A stretch of 64,000 bases of DNA from Adiantum capillus-veneris (GCA_014529385.2 CM043944.1:78447884-78511883); one strand, 5' to 3'; positions 21,595 to 32,903 are shown, counted from the first letter of the stretch. Translations and numbers: made by a program. The notes: generated by a model from the letters alone, not told the origin.

Positions 21595-22292
21595 TCAGTC
21601 GGGAATGCATATGCATTGCCAACAAGGGCTGCTATCTATAACCAATTTGTAGGTGGCAAATGCGAGGGTACAAAGTGAAGAGAGTAAATGTTGGGAACAG
21701 ATTCTGAGGTTGTCAATGGCATCAGCACAAAACTCAATGGCTTCAATTTGTTCATACATTTTGGTCACTTTGCATTCCACTATACTTGTATCTGCGGTCC
21801 AAACCTAAGCCCCTTTTCTCGGGTCCCATACCAAGCGATTATGCCCATTGATTTTCTCGCATAACTGAGCTTGAGAAGTGATTGTCTCAACTCCGAGACC
21901 CCTGCTACCACGCGTCAAGTCCTTACTGTCATACATCAAAATAGCCTCACATACATCCACCATCAATGGGTCTCTCTCAGCCCTAATACATGAAAATTTT
22001 GTGAGCTTATGCGCCAAAAAGGGAATCGACTCTGGTTTCCATTTGGCATCCTGACAACACTCGATCTTCATACATGCCACAAGAGCTTTACTCAAGGTCA
22101 AAAAGGGGCTCTTGGCCCGCCAAAGATCTCATTTTTGTCTTGCCAATTTCTCGGGCTCTCAAGTCCTCTAGTATCCAAACGGAGTTTTAACCATATCTGG
22201 TCCTTCACAACGATACAATGGTTCTTCAGATCCCTGACTTCACCGGCCATGCTTCTCGAACGTATCTGGCTCCAACACAGAAAAACAAGCAT
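21595..22292 (-). pseudogene. Unrecognised coding remnant, copy 2
   Basis: Read on minus, the remnant runs from about 22292 (VRDLKNHCIVVKDQIWLKLR) through VACMKIECCQDAKWKPES and RDPLMVDVCEAILMYDSKDL to LVWDPRKGA, then after a stop into CKVTKMYEQIEAIEFCADA and IDNLRICSQHLL. Stops near 22100 and 21805 break it. The mixture of Cys, Leu and charged residues looks globular and possibly helical. No catalytic motif is apparent. It is homologous to 20570-20760 by the shared LVWDP block. Confidence 0.45.
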
Positions 22293-22429
22293 TCCCGCGG
22301 CTCCAGCTTCTATTGCCCAAACCCCGCAAAACCATACATTATTAAGAGCTAAACACTACTGACTATCTCAGCACACATCGACACCCGTTATTCCTGCAAA
22401 ATCACCACACGGACTCGAATTTTGGCGTA

Positions 22430-22620
22430 ATCCGCAAGCGCCATGCATCATAACCGCCAGGCCATACCCCAAGCAACCTTCTGTTATCCTTTGTATTTTA
22501 ATGACCGACCAATGTGAGTTTCCTAAAATCATCTTCGCTAATCCAAAACATATTTCACATGGTCATAACTGACCTTGCCGCATATTCTAGTCACCCATCA
22601 AAACGAGCACTTTTTGGCTC
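22430..22620 (+). repeat. Direct repeat, left copy
   Basis: About 190 bp including GCGCCATGCATCATAACCGC, GACCGACC and GGTCATAACTGACCTTGC is repeated in the same orientation at 26968-27155. Identity is high, with small indels. The pair brackets the PPR remnants. Confidence 0.8.
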
Positions 22621-22792
22621 AAAAAATCATCAAGCAAACAACATATCCAAAATAGTCCATCTCGCTGTTCCAACACTCCCTCGGACATGGCCCACAGATT
22701 GTGCATCCTGGCATTGACATTGAATCTCATCCTCAATAGCGCATACATGGCTCACAAATTGTTCATCAGGGCACTCACACTAAATCTCATCC

Positions 22793-23155
22793 TCAAAAGT
22801 TCATACATGTCCCACTGAATTGAGAACCTTGGATACTCCGAAGCCCATGTATATGCTCAACCATAAGAAGGGGCTTATCATAGTCTGATACCTCAGACAT
22901 AACTCCGCACATAACACCACTCTCCATCTCATCAAGCTCTTCTACATAGGCATGTACATCAACCACTGGCTCAAGCAAACACTCCATCTCCGAACTATGC
23001 ATATCGGGCTTGACTTGGCCCACATTATACTCTTGCAAATCATCCACCTCATGTGGCTGATCATAACCCCGTATCTCGTGCATAGAGTCGCTTACAATCA
23101 CCTCATCTACATCTGTATTTAAAGCAAAATCGGAAACAATGCATCTAGTGCTCAT
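22793..23155 (-). pseudogene. Acidic ORF of unknown function
   Basis: A 120-codon frame rich in Asp and Glu (VDEVIVSDSMHEIRGYD, YVEELDEMESGVMCGV). No domain is recognised and no homologous second copy is in the window. It could be part of the same decayed gene as 21595-22292, which lies downstream on the same strand. Low confidence that it is coding. Confidence 0.25.
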
Positions 23156-23548
23156 GACATGGGATTGGACTCAAGCATTTCAGCTACATCATTTACTTCA
23201 AATCAAGGTAGAACTCCAAGTTTTGGTAGATTAGGTTTTTCTCAGAAGACCTATGGGTCACCTACATCAGCTTGGGAGCTAAATCAGGTTGATGAACGAG
23301 TAGGAAAGAGTTAGGTAAGGACACATTTTGATTCAAATTGCAGACCGGTGTTGCAAGACAAAGATGATGTTGTACTGTCAGGTAAGTATCATGGGAATCA
23401 GGCTCCATTTGTTTCTGATGTCTCAAACTCAGGTGCAGCAAATAGGGTGGCTTCTCATCCTCTTCATTCTGCTACACCCCTCGTGATGCTTGCATTTGCG
23501 ATGACCAATTTTGAGTTCTCTTACCCTTTAGGAGCTGATGCTCCTTGG
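23156..23548. other. Stretch without recognised gene
   Basis: Short open frames occur on + (from 23348, SGKYHGNQAPFVSDVSNSG), but no family is recognised. Splice-like words (GTTAGGTAAGG near 23311, TTGCAG at 23337) are present and may reflect an exon remnant. Confidence 0.3.
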
Positions 23549-23767
23549 TCAAACTCGAAATTTTTTCCCAAATCCACATGCCTTCCTGCAATTGTGTCTG
23601 GAGAGTTGCCCTTGCTTTGCAAAGCCCAGATCTTGTCTAGTGCCACATGCCTTGAAGATGCAAGCGTAGGTGATTTCATCTTTAAAGCGCTTTGCACTCA
23701 CTGAAAATGGACAAAAGCTTCTTGGCCTTGCCTCTGTTGGACATTTCACACAATCAATGCACTTCAA
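23549..23767 (-). pseudogene. PPR-like fragment
   Basis: The frame contains RFKDEITYACIFKACGTRQD and LGFAKQGQLSRHN, which resembles the pattern of a PLS-class PPR repeat (VTFxSVLKACGxxxDLxxGKQIH). It is short and broken. It is the leftmost member of the minus-strand PPR series. Confidence 0.55.
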
Positions 23768-23876
23768 GAGTCAAAGAACAAATCAACAAACATATCGACG
23801 AAGGCATTGCCAAGCATGACCTCTTTTTTCAACAGCCCATGACTAACAATATCATCATCGTGAATTCTTTTGCCTA

Positions 23877-24260
23877 TATTGGCACTACCTGTATTGGGAA
23901 AATCAAGCAATCAGTGCATCTGCTGACGCAGCCTGGAGTCTATTGGCACTACCCCTATTGAGAAAATCTAGCAATCAGTGCATCTTCCCAGAGTGTGTTG
24001 GTCATTCCCTTTTTGGGCAAATCCCACAATCATTGTGCAGTCCAATAGAGGAAATTCTGTCGATTACACTCGCCCATGGTAAAATCTTGCAAGAAAATAA
24101 TCCTGGATCAAATGCAAGCCTTGTAATCAAAATGTGCCCAAGAGAACACATAATGTACAAAAAGAAAGCTCATCGACAGCTTTCTGCTCGTTCATAAAGG
24201 CACCACATCTGGTATACATCTCAACCTTACGCCTTCAAGGTGCAACCATAGGTGATAGCA
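23877..24260. repeat. PPR-associated module, copy 1 of 3
   Basis: A block of about 350 bp, marked by CTATTGGGAAAATC, AATCAGTGCATCTG, GATTACACTCGCCC and GGCACCACATCTGGTATAC, recurs at 24878-25225 and 26565-26960. It alternates with the PPR modules and ends each time in an ACCTTxGGCCTTxAAGGTGCAA block. It may be a decayed part of the PPR gene (its minus strand reads into a PPR-like ITYGCTL frame). Confidence 0.75.
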
Positions 24261-24384
24261 TCTAGAGAGATGTCTTGTCCTTCAAGAAGGAAGCATACGC
24301 AATAATCTAGAGAGAGACCTTTTGTTCACTGCTGGTGAAAGTAGTACAGAGCTTCCTTCTTAGAGCCAATGGGCCTAAAATATC

Positions 24385-24887
24385 TCAGCGCTTCCTTGCT
24401 ACAACATGCTCAGTAGCATAAAGACACATGCCTTGAAGGTGAAAGCATACGTAATTGCATCTGCCACCTTTGGCATACATATAGACCAACACATTGCCAA
24501 GCACAACATGTTTTGCCAACAACCCCTGATTAGCAATCTCACCATGAATTTTCTCACGCATGTGAAAGTCTAGGTAGGGCCACATACCTCTCAAGGTGCA
24601 AGCATAGGTGATTGCATTTGGAGAAAGGTCTTCCCTTCGCATCCGGTTAAAATAGCCTGGAGTTCTTTGTAACACCTATGTTGTACATATCCTGCAATGA
24701 ATATGTTCCAAGAGACGCAAATTTGAATAGAAAGCTCATCAATAGAACTTTCCATGCTTTGATAGCAACACCACATTTGGCATTTTTCTGGTTTAGAGAA
24801 GTTTCCTTGCCACACCATGTTGGGCAACATAAGGGCACATGTTTTGAAGTTGCAATCTGGCGAAAACATCCCGGCACCTATTGACAC
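24385..24887 (-). pseudogene. PPR protein remnant, module 1
   Basis: Minus-strand frames give ASLGTYSLQDMYNIGVTKN and CVSWNIFIAGYVQHRCYKE, then FNRMRREDLSPNAITYACTL and HGEIANQGLLAKHVVLGN with VLVYMYAKGG. This is the repeated PPR pattern (SWNxxIAGYVQxG, EALxxFxxMxxEGLxPNxITYxCxL, HxxIxxxGLxxxxVLGNALVDMYAKCG). PPR proteins bind organelle RNA for editing and splicing, and PLS-type members are abundant in seed-free plants. Frameshifts around 24600-24680 make this copy a pseudogene. Confidence 0.75.
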
Positions 24888-25225
24888 TACTCCTATTGGG
24901 AAAATCTAGCAATCAGTGCATCTGCTCAGAGTGTGCTGGTCATTCCCCTGTTGGAAAATCCCGCAATCATTGTGCATTCCAATAGAGGACATCATGTCGA
25001 TTACATTCGCCCATGGTAAACTCTTGCAAGCAAATAATTGTCGATCAAATGCAAGCCTTGCAATCAATCTGTGCCTAAGAGAACACATTTTGTACAAAAA
25101 GAAAGCTCATCAACAGCTTTGTGCTCGTTCATAAAGGCACCACATCTGGTATACATCTCGACCTTAGGCCTTCAAGGTGCAACCATAGGTGATAGCATCT
25201 AGACAGATGCCTTGTCCTTCAAGTA
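24878..25225. repeat. PPR-associated module, copy 2 of 3
   Basis: Same block as 23877-24260, same orientation, with small substitutions. It follows PPR module 1 and precedes module 2 on the map. Confidence 0.75.
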
Positions 25226-25333
25226 GGAAGCATAGGTGATTGCATCTAGAGAGAGACCTTGTGTTCACAGCTAGTGAAAGTAGTACAGAGCTTCCTTCTT
25301 GGAGCCAAGTTGGTCTTAAAATATCTCAGCGCT

Positions 25334-25924
25334 TCAGTGCCACAACATGCTCAATAGCATAAGGACACACGCCTTCAAGGTGAAAGCATACGTAATTGCA
25401 TCTGCCACCTTTGGCATACATATAGACCAACGCATTGCCAAGCACAGCATGGTTTTCCAACAACCCTGATTATCAATCTCATCATCATGAATTTTCTCAC
25501 GCATGTGAAAATCTATGTAGGGCCACATACCTCTCAAGGTGCAAGCATAGGTGATTGCATTTGGAGAAATGTCTTTCTTCGTATCCGGTTAAAACAATGT
25601 GGAGGTTCTTTGCAACACCTGTGTTGTACATATCCTGCAATGAATGTGTTCCAAGAGGCGCAATTTTGGATAAAAAGCTCATCAATAGGACTTTCCATGC
25701 TTTGATAGCGGCACCACATTTGGAACTTTTCAGGTTTAGAGCAGTTTCCTTGCCACACTTTGTAGGGAAACATAAGGGCAAGCATAGTTGATTGTATCTG
25801 TAGAGAGCCCCTCCCTTCGCATCCAATGAAAAAAACACAGAGCATTCTTGCCACAACCATGTTGGGCATATCTTGCATTCCTAGACAAAATATTTTGTAC
25901 AAAGAGCTCATCAAGTTCATTCAC
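25334..25924 (-). pseudogene. PPR protein remnant, module 2
   Basis: This is a second copy of the same module, encoding SWNTFIAGYVQHRCCKE, CFNRIRRKTFLQMQS and a RGMWPYIDFHMREKIHDDEI block on minus. Three frames are needed to follow it, so it is decayed. It shares long DNA stretches with 24385-24887, showing segmental duplication rather than the usual 35-residue repeat growth. Further fragments continue to about 26400 (GLSTDTINYACPY region). Confidence 0.72.
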
Positions 25925-26564
25925 AAGGGCACCACATTTGGCACATGTGTTTCCAACACCTCTTGGCTAGCAATCTCATCATGAATTCTCTCACCTATAT
26001 GAAGATCTTGTGTAGGGCCACACCCCTTTGAAGGTGCAAGCATAGGTGATTGCATTTGAAGAAAGTTGTCACCTTCATATATGGTTAAAAGATCCTAGTG
26101 CTTCTTGCAATAGCCATGTTGGGAATATTCTACAATGAACGCATCCAAGAGACGAGATTTTCACTAGACAGCTCATCAAGAAGTTCTAATGCTTTGATAA
26201 GGGGACCACATTTGGCATTTGCATCCAGTTCATAAAACCTGCTTCCCACACCATGTTAGGTAGCATAAGGCCACATTCCTCCAATGTGCAAACATAGGTG
26301 ATTGCATCCAAAGAGAGGCCTTTTTTGCGCATCTGTGGCACAGACCTTCCTTGCCACAACCATGTTGGGCCAACAAAAGCTCACCAACAGCTTTTCATTC
26401 TTTCATAAAGGGACCACATGTGGCATAAAAAGTGACAAATGCATTTCCAAGGATGAGTATCTGCAACTACCCCTACCTACCATTCTCATCGTGAATTCTC
26501 TCAAGCACATGAGAGAGCCACACGCCCTCAAGGTTCAAGCATAGGTGGAAACAACCATGTGCCT

Positions 26565-26960
26565 ACTGACACTGCCCCTCTTGGGAAAATCCAGCAATCA
26601 GTGCATCAACTGATCATGACACATCCTGGTGGAAACAACCCGGTGCCTATTGGCGCTGCCCCTATTGGGCAAATCGAGCGATCAGTGCATCTGCCCAGAA
26701 TGTGCTGGTTGTGCCCCTGTTGGGCAAACCCCACAATCATTGTGCATTTTACTAGAGGACATCCAGTCAATTACACTTGCCCTTGGTAAAATCTTGCAAG
26801 CAAATAATCATGGATCAAATGCGAGCCTTTCAATCAATTTGTGCCCAAGAGACCACATTTTGTACAAAACAAAAGCTCATCAACAGTTTTATGCTCCTTC
26901 ATAAAGGCACCACATCTGGTATACATCTCGACCTTAGGCCTTTAAGGTGCAATGAGCCAA
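26565..26960. repeat. PPR-associated module, copy 3 of 3
   Basis: Third copy. It begins with two tandem near-copies of the GGTGGAAACAACC, TGCCTA, TGGCGCTGCCCC segment (26547-26660) and continues as in the other copies. It directly precedes the right copy of the 190-bp direct repeat. Confidence 0.72.
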
Positions 26961-26967
26961 TATCAGG

Positions 26968-27155
26968 TGCAATTTGCAAGCACCATGCATCATAACCGCC
27001 AAACCATACCCCAAGAAACCTTCAATATTAATGACCGACCCATGCGAGGTTTGTAAAACCATCCTCGATAATAAAAAACATATCGCATCCGGTCATAACT
27101 GACCTTGCAACATATTCCAATCACCCATAAAAAACAAGCACCTTCAGGCTCAGAA
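26968..27155 (+). repeat. Direct repeat, right copy
   Basis: Partner of 22430-22620, including CACCATGCATCATAACCGCC and GGTCATAACTGACCTTGC. The interval between copies, about 4.4 kb, contains the whole PPR block. Confidence 0.8.
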
Positions 27156-27960
27156 AAATGAGTATCATTAGTTCCATCAGGCTTTCCATAGGCATAACTT
27201 GGGTTTCTAGGGGGACGTGGGACCTCTATTGTAAGGGAACATAAAGACAATTGAAAAATTTTATACAGTGGCCACAAATGGCATGTGAAGAAGACATATA
27301 ATGGAAAAAATATGATGCCAGTAAGGGACAAAATCAGAACGTGGTGGAACTGTACCTTAAGATTGCAATAAAAGGGGTTCGATTGCTGCTTGGCATACTG
27401 CTGTTTGCCTCATTGACAGGGAGGTTTTGACAGTATTGACTTGAGTCATGGTTTGCCTTCTTGCAATCTCAATAGTCTGGGTATTTTTGTAGAGGATGAG
27501 ACTTGGAAGGCCTTACTGTCTCCAATGACCCAAGTACCACAAGGAAAAAACCAATAATAAGACCATCGTCTCTGGCTAGAAAGTTGTGTTGTGATAGGAC
27601 CCTCCACACATCCAACAAGTTAAGTCTTCGAGAAGGTCATTGTGAGCTCAATGCACATGCCATCCCTGACCCTCTACCTAAGATGAGCCCATACCTTTGT
27701 CTGAGAACCATTGCTTTGCTTTGAAGGCTCCCCTCTACTGATAAAAGGTTACTATATGGTTATCTATGAGAGAGAGAGAGATAATTTTACCTGCGTAAGA
27801 GATTTCTCTTGAAGGGAAGCCAGTAACTTGGCAAAGAAAGGTTCGAAATTGAACGTCGAGTGAGAGAGAATGGAAAGTCGCAATCCCATTTGCGCCTTTT
27901 TGCTGACGTGTCATAGCTCTCCTTTGAGCTTTTACAAAACAGTCTTTGGGCTAACTGTCC
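27156..27960. other. Intergenic stretch, nothing recognised
   Basis: Only short frames. A GAGAGAGAGAG word lies at 27770. No repeat family of the window is found until the hairpin array starts at about 27965. Confidence 0.6.
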
Positions 27961-27964
27961 TAAA

Positions 27965-28677
27965 AAAAGGGGAAGGCAGAGCTCCCCCATCATCCGTGTG
28001 TGTCCCCCCTTTTTTTGTCATTTTTGGAATTTAAGCAACGAATTTTCTAGAGAAAATCGAAGTTGAAATACATAATTATTGTTGACGACACCTTCAAAAC
28101 GCAAAAAAAAGGGGGAGGCAAAGCTCCCCCATCATCTTCGCGCACGCGGATGATGAGGGGGCTATGGCTCCCCCTTTTTTCTGTCATTTTTGGAGTTTAA
28201 GCAACAAATTTTCTTGAGAAAATCAAAGTTGAAATACATAATTGCCGTTGACGACACCTTCAAAACGCAAAAAAAGGGGGAGGCAAAGCATCCCCATCAT
28301 CCGCGTGTGCGAATGATGGGGGGGCTTTGCCTTCCCACTTTTTCTGCCATTTTTGGAGTTTAAGCAACGAATTTTCTTAAGAAAGTGGAAGTTGAAATAC
28401 ATAATTTTCATTGACGACACCTTCAAAGCTCCCCCATCATCCGCGCGCGCATGATGAAGGGGCTTTGTCTCCCCCTTTTTTGCCATTTTTGGAGTTTAAG
28501 CAATGAATTTTCCTGAGAAAATCGAAGTTGAAATACAAAATTGACGTTGACGACAACTTCAAAACGCAAAAAAAAAAGGGAGGGCAAAGCTCCCCCATCA
28601 TCTGCGTGCGCGTGGATGATGAGGGGGCTCTGCCTTCTCTTTTTTTGTGTGTTTTGAAGGTATCGTCAACGACAATT
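27965..28677. repeat. Tandem array of type B hairpins
   Basis: GTTGACGAC (or ATTGACGAC) recurs at 28081, 28247, 28410 and 28546, a period of about 165 bp with one shorter unit. Each unit holds a GC-rich hairpin with AAAGCTCCCCCATCATCxGCG and its complement around an alternating CG/TG loop, followed by TTTGGAGTTTAAGCAACGAA and GAAGTTGAAATACATAATT. The last unit (28541-28677) is a complete palindrome: ACGTTGACGACAACTTCAAA on the left returns as TTTTGAAGGTATCGTCAACG on the right. The array ends 180 bp upstream of the ParB-methyltransferase start codon. Confidence 0.88.
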
Positions 28678-28858
28678 ATGAAGTCATGCTTTGCATTTTA
28701 AAATATTAAAATATACCATATATGTGTTATATACTATAGTCTTCATTTTATTGTATGTTATGTAAGTAGTATTTAGTCTACTTTATGTAATATGTACTAA
28801 ACTCTACATTATTGGTTTTATATAAACTAAGAACTATGTAAAATGTGTTTTGTAGCTA

Positions 28859-31800
28859 ATGGCACCTAAGAGGGATAGCAAGAAAGGAAAACCTCCAGTC
28901 TCTCCTTTCAGCAACCGTCAAGTGAGCATGAAGCTTAGGTCCGACTGTATTCCAAAGGGAGCTATCGATCAGGAGGCCTCATCACGAGTCCGACATTTGG
29001 ACACTCCACCCAATAAAAAGAACCGGATTCTCAAAAGGTGCGTTTTTATTGATGATGAGGCTCAAGTTGATGAAGACTCCAACAACGTCAAAGATGATGT
29101 AGAGATCACAGGTAAATTTATACTATTGATAAAAGTTAGTGAACATATTGAGTATTGTTTATTTTTATGTTGGAGACAAGGTCCTTAAATCTCATGTGAG
29201 AGCGCTATATAGAGTGTATTGTTTTTTTTAAAAAAAACTGGTCTACATACAAAGGAGACTCTGGAAATCTTTTTGTAAATCATATACTTGTGACTATCTA
29301 ATCCTAATTGCATATATTTTTGGATTGTACATGCTTGTTATTTGTTTTCTCTTTGCAGAGACCAATGTGTACATTGAAGATCTTCATGACAATGAAGAAG
29401 ATAGTGATCAAGAAATGGATGATAAGAATAAGCATTCCAAACACCTAGGCAAGAAAATTTTTCTTGGCTTGATGAAAGATATTCTAAGTCAGTTTTATGT
29501 CAAGAAGAGGAAATTGCCTCCTCCTATTCCACTTTGTCGACTCATGGTGTATGAGGCTGTTAGGTTTGCTAGAGATGATGTAGAAAGGCTCATTTCCTCA
29601 TTCGATTCTTCTGGGTATTTAGAAACTAGGGGGTGTTTTCTTGTGTTGGTTGGGGATTCTAGAGGAGATACCATTCCCGTGATTGCAGCGGATTTGGAGG
29701 AATGGAGGTCAGTTTGGTGGGAAAGAAATGTTGAGTTTGAGAGAGCACTTGGTAAAGAGTGGCAGGAGCTCAAAGGAAAAATGTTTCTGGTATGGGATGG
29801 CAACCATAGGCTAAAAACTTGGTGAAAAAGAATCAAAGATAGTGAGATCTTTCACCCTTTTCTCTTTTTTATTGTAAAGCTTTGTTTTTACAAATGATGA
29901 TTATATTTTTCTTGTGATAGAGTACTCGGACAATGCTGAATACCATGTTAGTGTTTGTTGCCAATTCCTTGCGTTGTCCAGAGAAAAAGAAGCGGAGTTG
30001 CTTCTTGCATTTAACACTTTCAATGTGTAAGTTTGTTAATATTGACTCTCATGTTTTTACAAACGATGCTTGTGTTCAACTCTTTGTTTTCTGTTTTTTT
30101 ATAGAATTTCTAGGGCACATGTCATACCAAACATCACTCATGAAGTTTATATGTTTCAAAGATTTGGCATGGCAAATAAAGAGTCAATCCTTCAAAAATT
30201 CACACCCGATATGAGAGAATGGGCTAGGGTAAAGATGACTATGGAGGCAAGGTATTACTATGGTGCTGTACCATGGTACAACACTCCATGTGGATTGATA
30301 TCTCAACTTGTGTGGAAGGTGATACCTACGCTACATGTTTGTAGATTAATGTAAAATTTTATTATGGTTTCAAAAAAGCGTTTTGTTTTAGGATGAGTTC
30401 ACTGCATTTATGTCCAAAGAAAGAGCAAAGCTTGATGCACTTGGACTAAATGATGTTGAGAAGAAAAAGAGACTAAACAAGGCCACAAAGGTAGAAGAGG
30501 AACGGTTGAAAGATAGGGGATACAAGTACCTATCAATCGCCAATCCTCTGAATGGTGATGAGTTCTTCAAGTTGCTATTTAGCATTAAATGGGATGAGCC
30601 TGGCATGCTTAAGATTACTAGAGATAAGCTCTATTCTTTGACAAGCTCAAAAATCACTCATGAGAGGTAATGAAGCTATTAGTTTCTCATTTGATAATTA
30701 TGTTCGTGCGATTTCATTTTTCTATATGATTAATTGATATGTTGTTCTTGTTTGTTGTAGAAAGAAGATAATTTTGCACCTCATGAGTCTCACTAAGTCT
30801 AAGGATCCACAATATCTTCATTTTGGTGACTAGAAGTTACATGAAAAAGGAAACTTATTGGGCTCACTTGCATGGGGAGGCTACACTTATGATTGAAAGG
30901 CTACAAGTAGAAGGTCCACAACTTCCAAATTCTTTTGACCTATTTTACAAAATGAGCATGAAGGATCATATTCTGCAGGTAGACATTTGACCATTGTTTT
31001 CAATAGAATATAGACATGTTTTAATTTACAAAAGATCAACTTGAGTGTGTTTATTGATTATTGCTATGTATGTAGGCTTCTATTTACCTGATGGATGCGT
31101 TGAAGTCTTCCGACTCTAGTGAGAAGATGCCAAAGCTTATGTTGTCGGGGCTAAGACACTAATTTACAGGTTTGCATCTCTTTCACTTGCACTCTATGCA
31201 AAAAAAAGAGCATTTAATTTTTTTGCCATGGTCTTGTGATAGTGGGTCATTTTGAGTATGATGACATATCATTTTGTGTTTACAAAAAAATCTTAAATTC
31301 TCTATGGAAGCCCAATATGGGGTGGATGGTTTTTTTGACAATAGGGATGTGTATAATGTCTATGAGGAAAACCCTTAAATCCCTTGTGGGAGCCTATAAT
31401 AGGGTTTTTGGTTTATTTTGAAAAGTGTTCTCCATACAAAGGAGACTCTAGCAATTTTTTTTTGGATATATATCATTTACCATTGCGTGTATGTGCTTTT
31501 AAAAGTGGATGATTCTCTAAAACTTGTGTAGATGGCTTATGCAATGCATTGAAGCACAGGAATTGAATGAAGACCCATTATTCACGAGAGAGTGGATTAA
31601 TGTGCGTGATGAGAATACAATGTTCTCTCCATCTTTGCTTGAAAGGAATGTGACAACTTGGGAGGACAATGTTTGTCCTTGGTGGTGGTTGGATTATCCA
31701 CTAGGAGTTATTCCAAAGCAAGAGATTGAATTACGGAAGAGTAAGAACCTTAACACTTGTGGCTCTTTTCTTTTGAGAATGTATATATTACTTTAATGCT

Positions 31801-32505
31801 AATGTATGTGATATTGTGCTATATGGTTGTTGAGTCAAGGGTTTCAAAATGAGAGCGATGAGTATTTAGAGGAGACACAAGAAGAGTCTCTCCCTCTCAT
31901 CTCTCATGAGTTACTCAAAACACCGTTAGCAAGCAATGCACTCAAGAAGGGTAAAGGAAAAGTGGATCCTCCAAGTACATCAAGGATACCCACTCCCTCT
32001 TCTATGCCTCCCATTGTGCCATCTACGGAGCCTGGCATGTCCTCTTTAGCAACCACTATACTCCATATGACACCCACTTGTAATGTGCCAACTACATCCT
32101 CATTGGTGCACACTACTTCGTTTATTGCAGAGTCTTCTCTTGGGTGAGAGGCTTCGGAGAGAAGGCCAATCACACGATTTGTTGGTAAGTTTAAGAAAAT
32201 TGTTGGCAATTCTGTCTTCCATGTTTTCTAGTTCAAAGCTAACTTGGATAATGCTTGCAGGGTTCCATTACCAAACCGTTGTAGATGTCTTGCTTGTGGA
32301 TATATCACAAATTGATAAGTTTGCCCTTGATAGGTAGATTTGGATAATGGTTAGTTATTTGTATTTTCTTACTGCATTGCTCTATGGTTTTGAACATGAT
32401 TTATGTTTGGTTTTCTTGTAGCATCAATAATTTACTTGCAACACAGAATACAAATCTATAGAGCAAAGATAGTGTGCCGTGTCGAGAGGTTGCTAGGCTT
32501 ATATT
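28859..32505 (+). pseudogene. ParB-like/amino-methyltransferase gene, 5' part (exons 1 to about 11)
   Basis: Predicted exons: 28859-29111, 29359-29822, 29921-30026, 30105-30318, 30392-30666, 30761-30978, 31076-31169, 31532-31740, about 31840-32193, about 32237-32334 and about 32422-32505. GT..AG borders are good, and frames join cleanly at exons 1/2 (VEIT-ETNVYIED), 3/4 and 4/5. Residues from exon 2 (PPPIPLCRLMVYEAVRFARD, then MFLVWDGNHRLKTW) match the ParB/sulfiredoxin-like fold, whose hallmark is a DGxHRL motif. Exon 3 continues with ALSREKEAELLLAFNTFN. Later exons are unrecognised; exon 9 is a Ser/Pro/Thr-rich linker. A GTTTTGTAG acceptor just before the ATG hints at a 5' UTR intron. A TAG with frameshift in exon 6 and a TAA in exon 7 indicate decay. 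The rest of the gene is at 45901. Confidence 0.62.
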
Positions 32506-32903
32506 TGGGTGTACTTTGGCACTTTTTTAGGTGTACTTTGGCACTTCAAGCTCTAGTTTCTACTCCTCTTTACCCCTTTAGAAAAGCACTCAAGCTACTA
32601 CACCCGTCGCTCAAATACTATTAATTGCAAGGAATAGAAGAAAGGGTCTTTCAACACCAAAACAGCACCGGCTCCTGTCAAGCTTCTAATAGCTCAATAG
32701 TGGTTAAGCCGTAGGCAAGCCCCGTAGGACTCCACTATTAAGACCATAGCTCTTTATGGTGATGCCCCGTTATCTGCACAAAGGCAGGCGCATTGCAAGG
32801 CTGAAAAATCCCTATACCACTTACTCAATTGCAATTAATAATACCAACCATTTATAGCTAGCTTGAGGACCTCCCTTCTTGAGCAAGAAAAGAGAAACCT
32901 TGT
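32506..32903 (-). mobile_element. Extra gypsy leader fragment beyond the Gyp-B 3' LTR
   Basis: About 400 nt matching the leaders at 14515-14918 and 43777-44181. On the minus strand it lies downstream of a complete LTR and primer-binding site, where flanking DNA should be. Its far end duplicates GGTGTACTTTGGCACTT and abuts the exon of the ParB-methyltransferase gene. It is best explained as the start of a second, LTR-sharing copy, otherwise deleted. Confidence 0.75.

Noticed and set aside
27965-28677. Rho-independent terminators (hairpin followed by T run)
   Set aside because: The hairpins are flanked by A and T runs and look like terminators, but the setting is eukaryotic and the units are tandem repeats.
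28859-32505. A hAT or MULE transposase reading of the split gene
   Set aside because: I looked for DDE-type and BED zinc-finger motifs and saw none; the ParB-like and SAM-binding blocks fit better.
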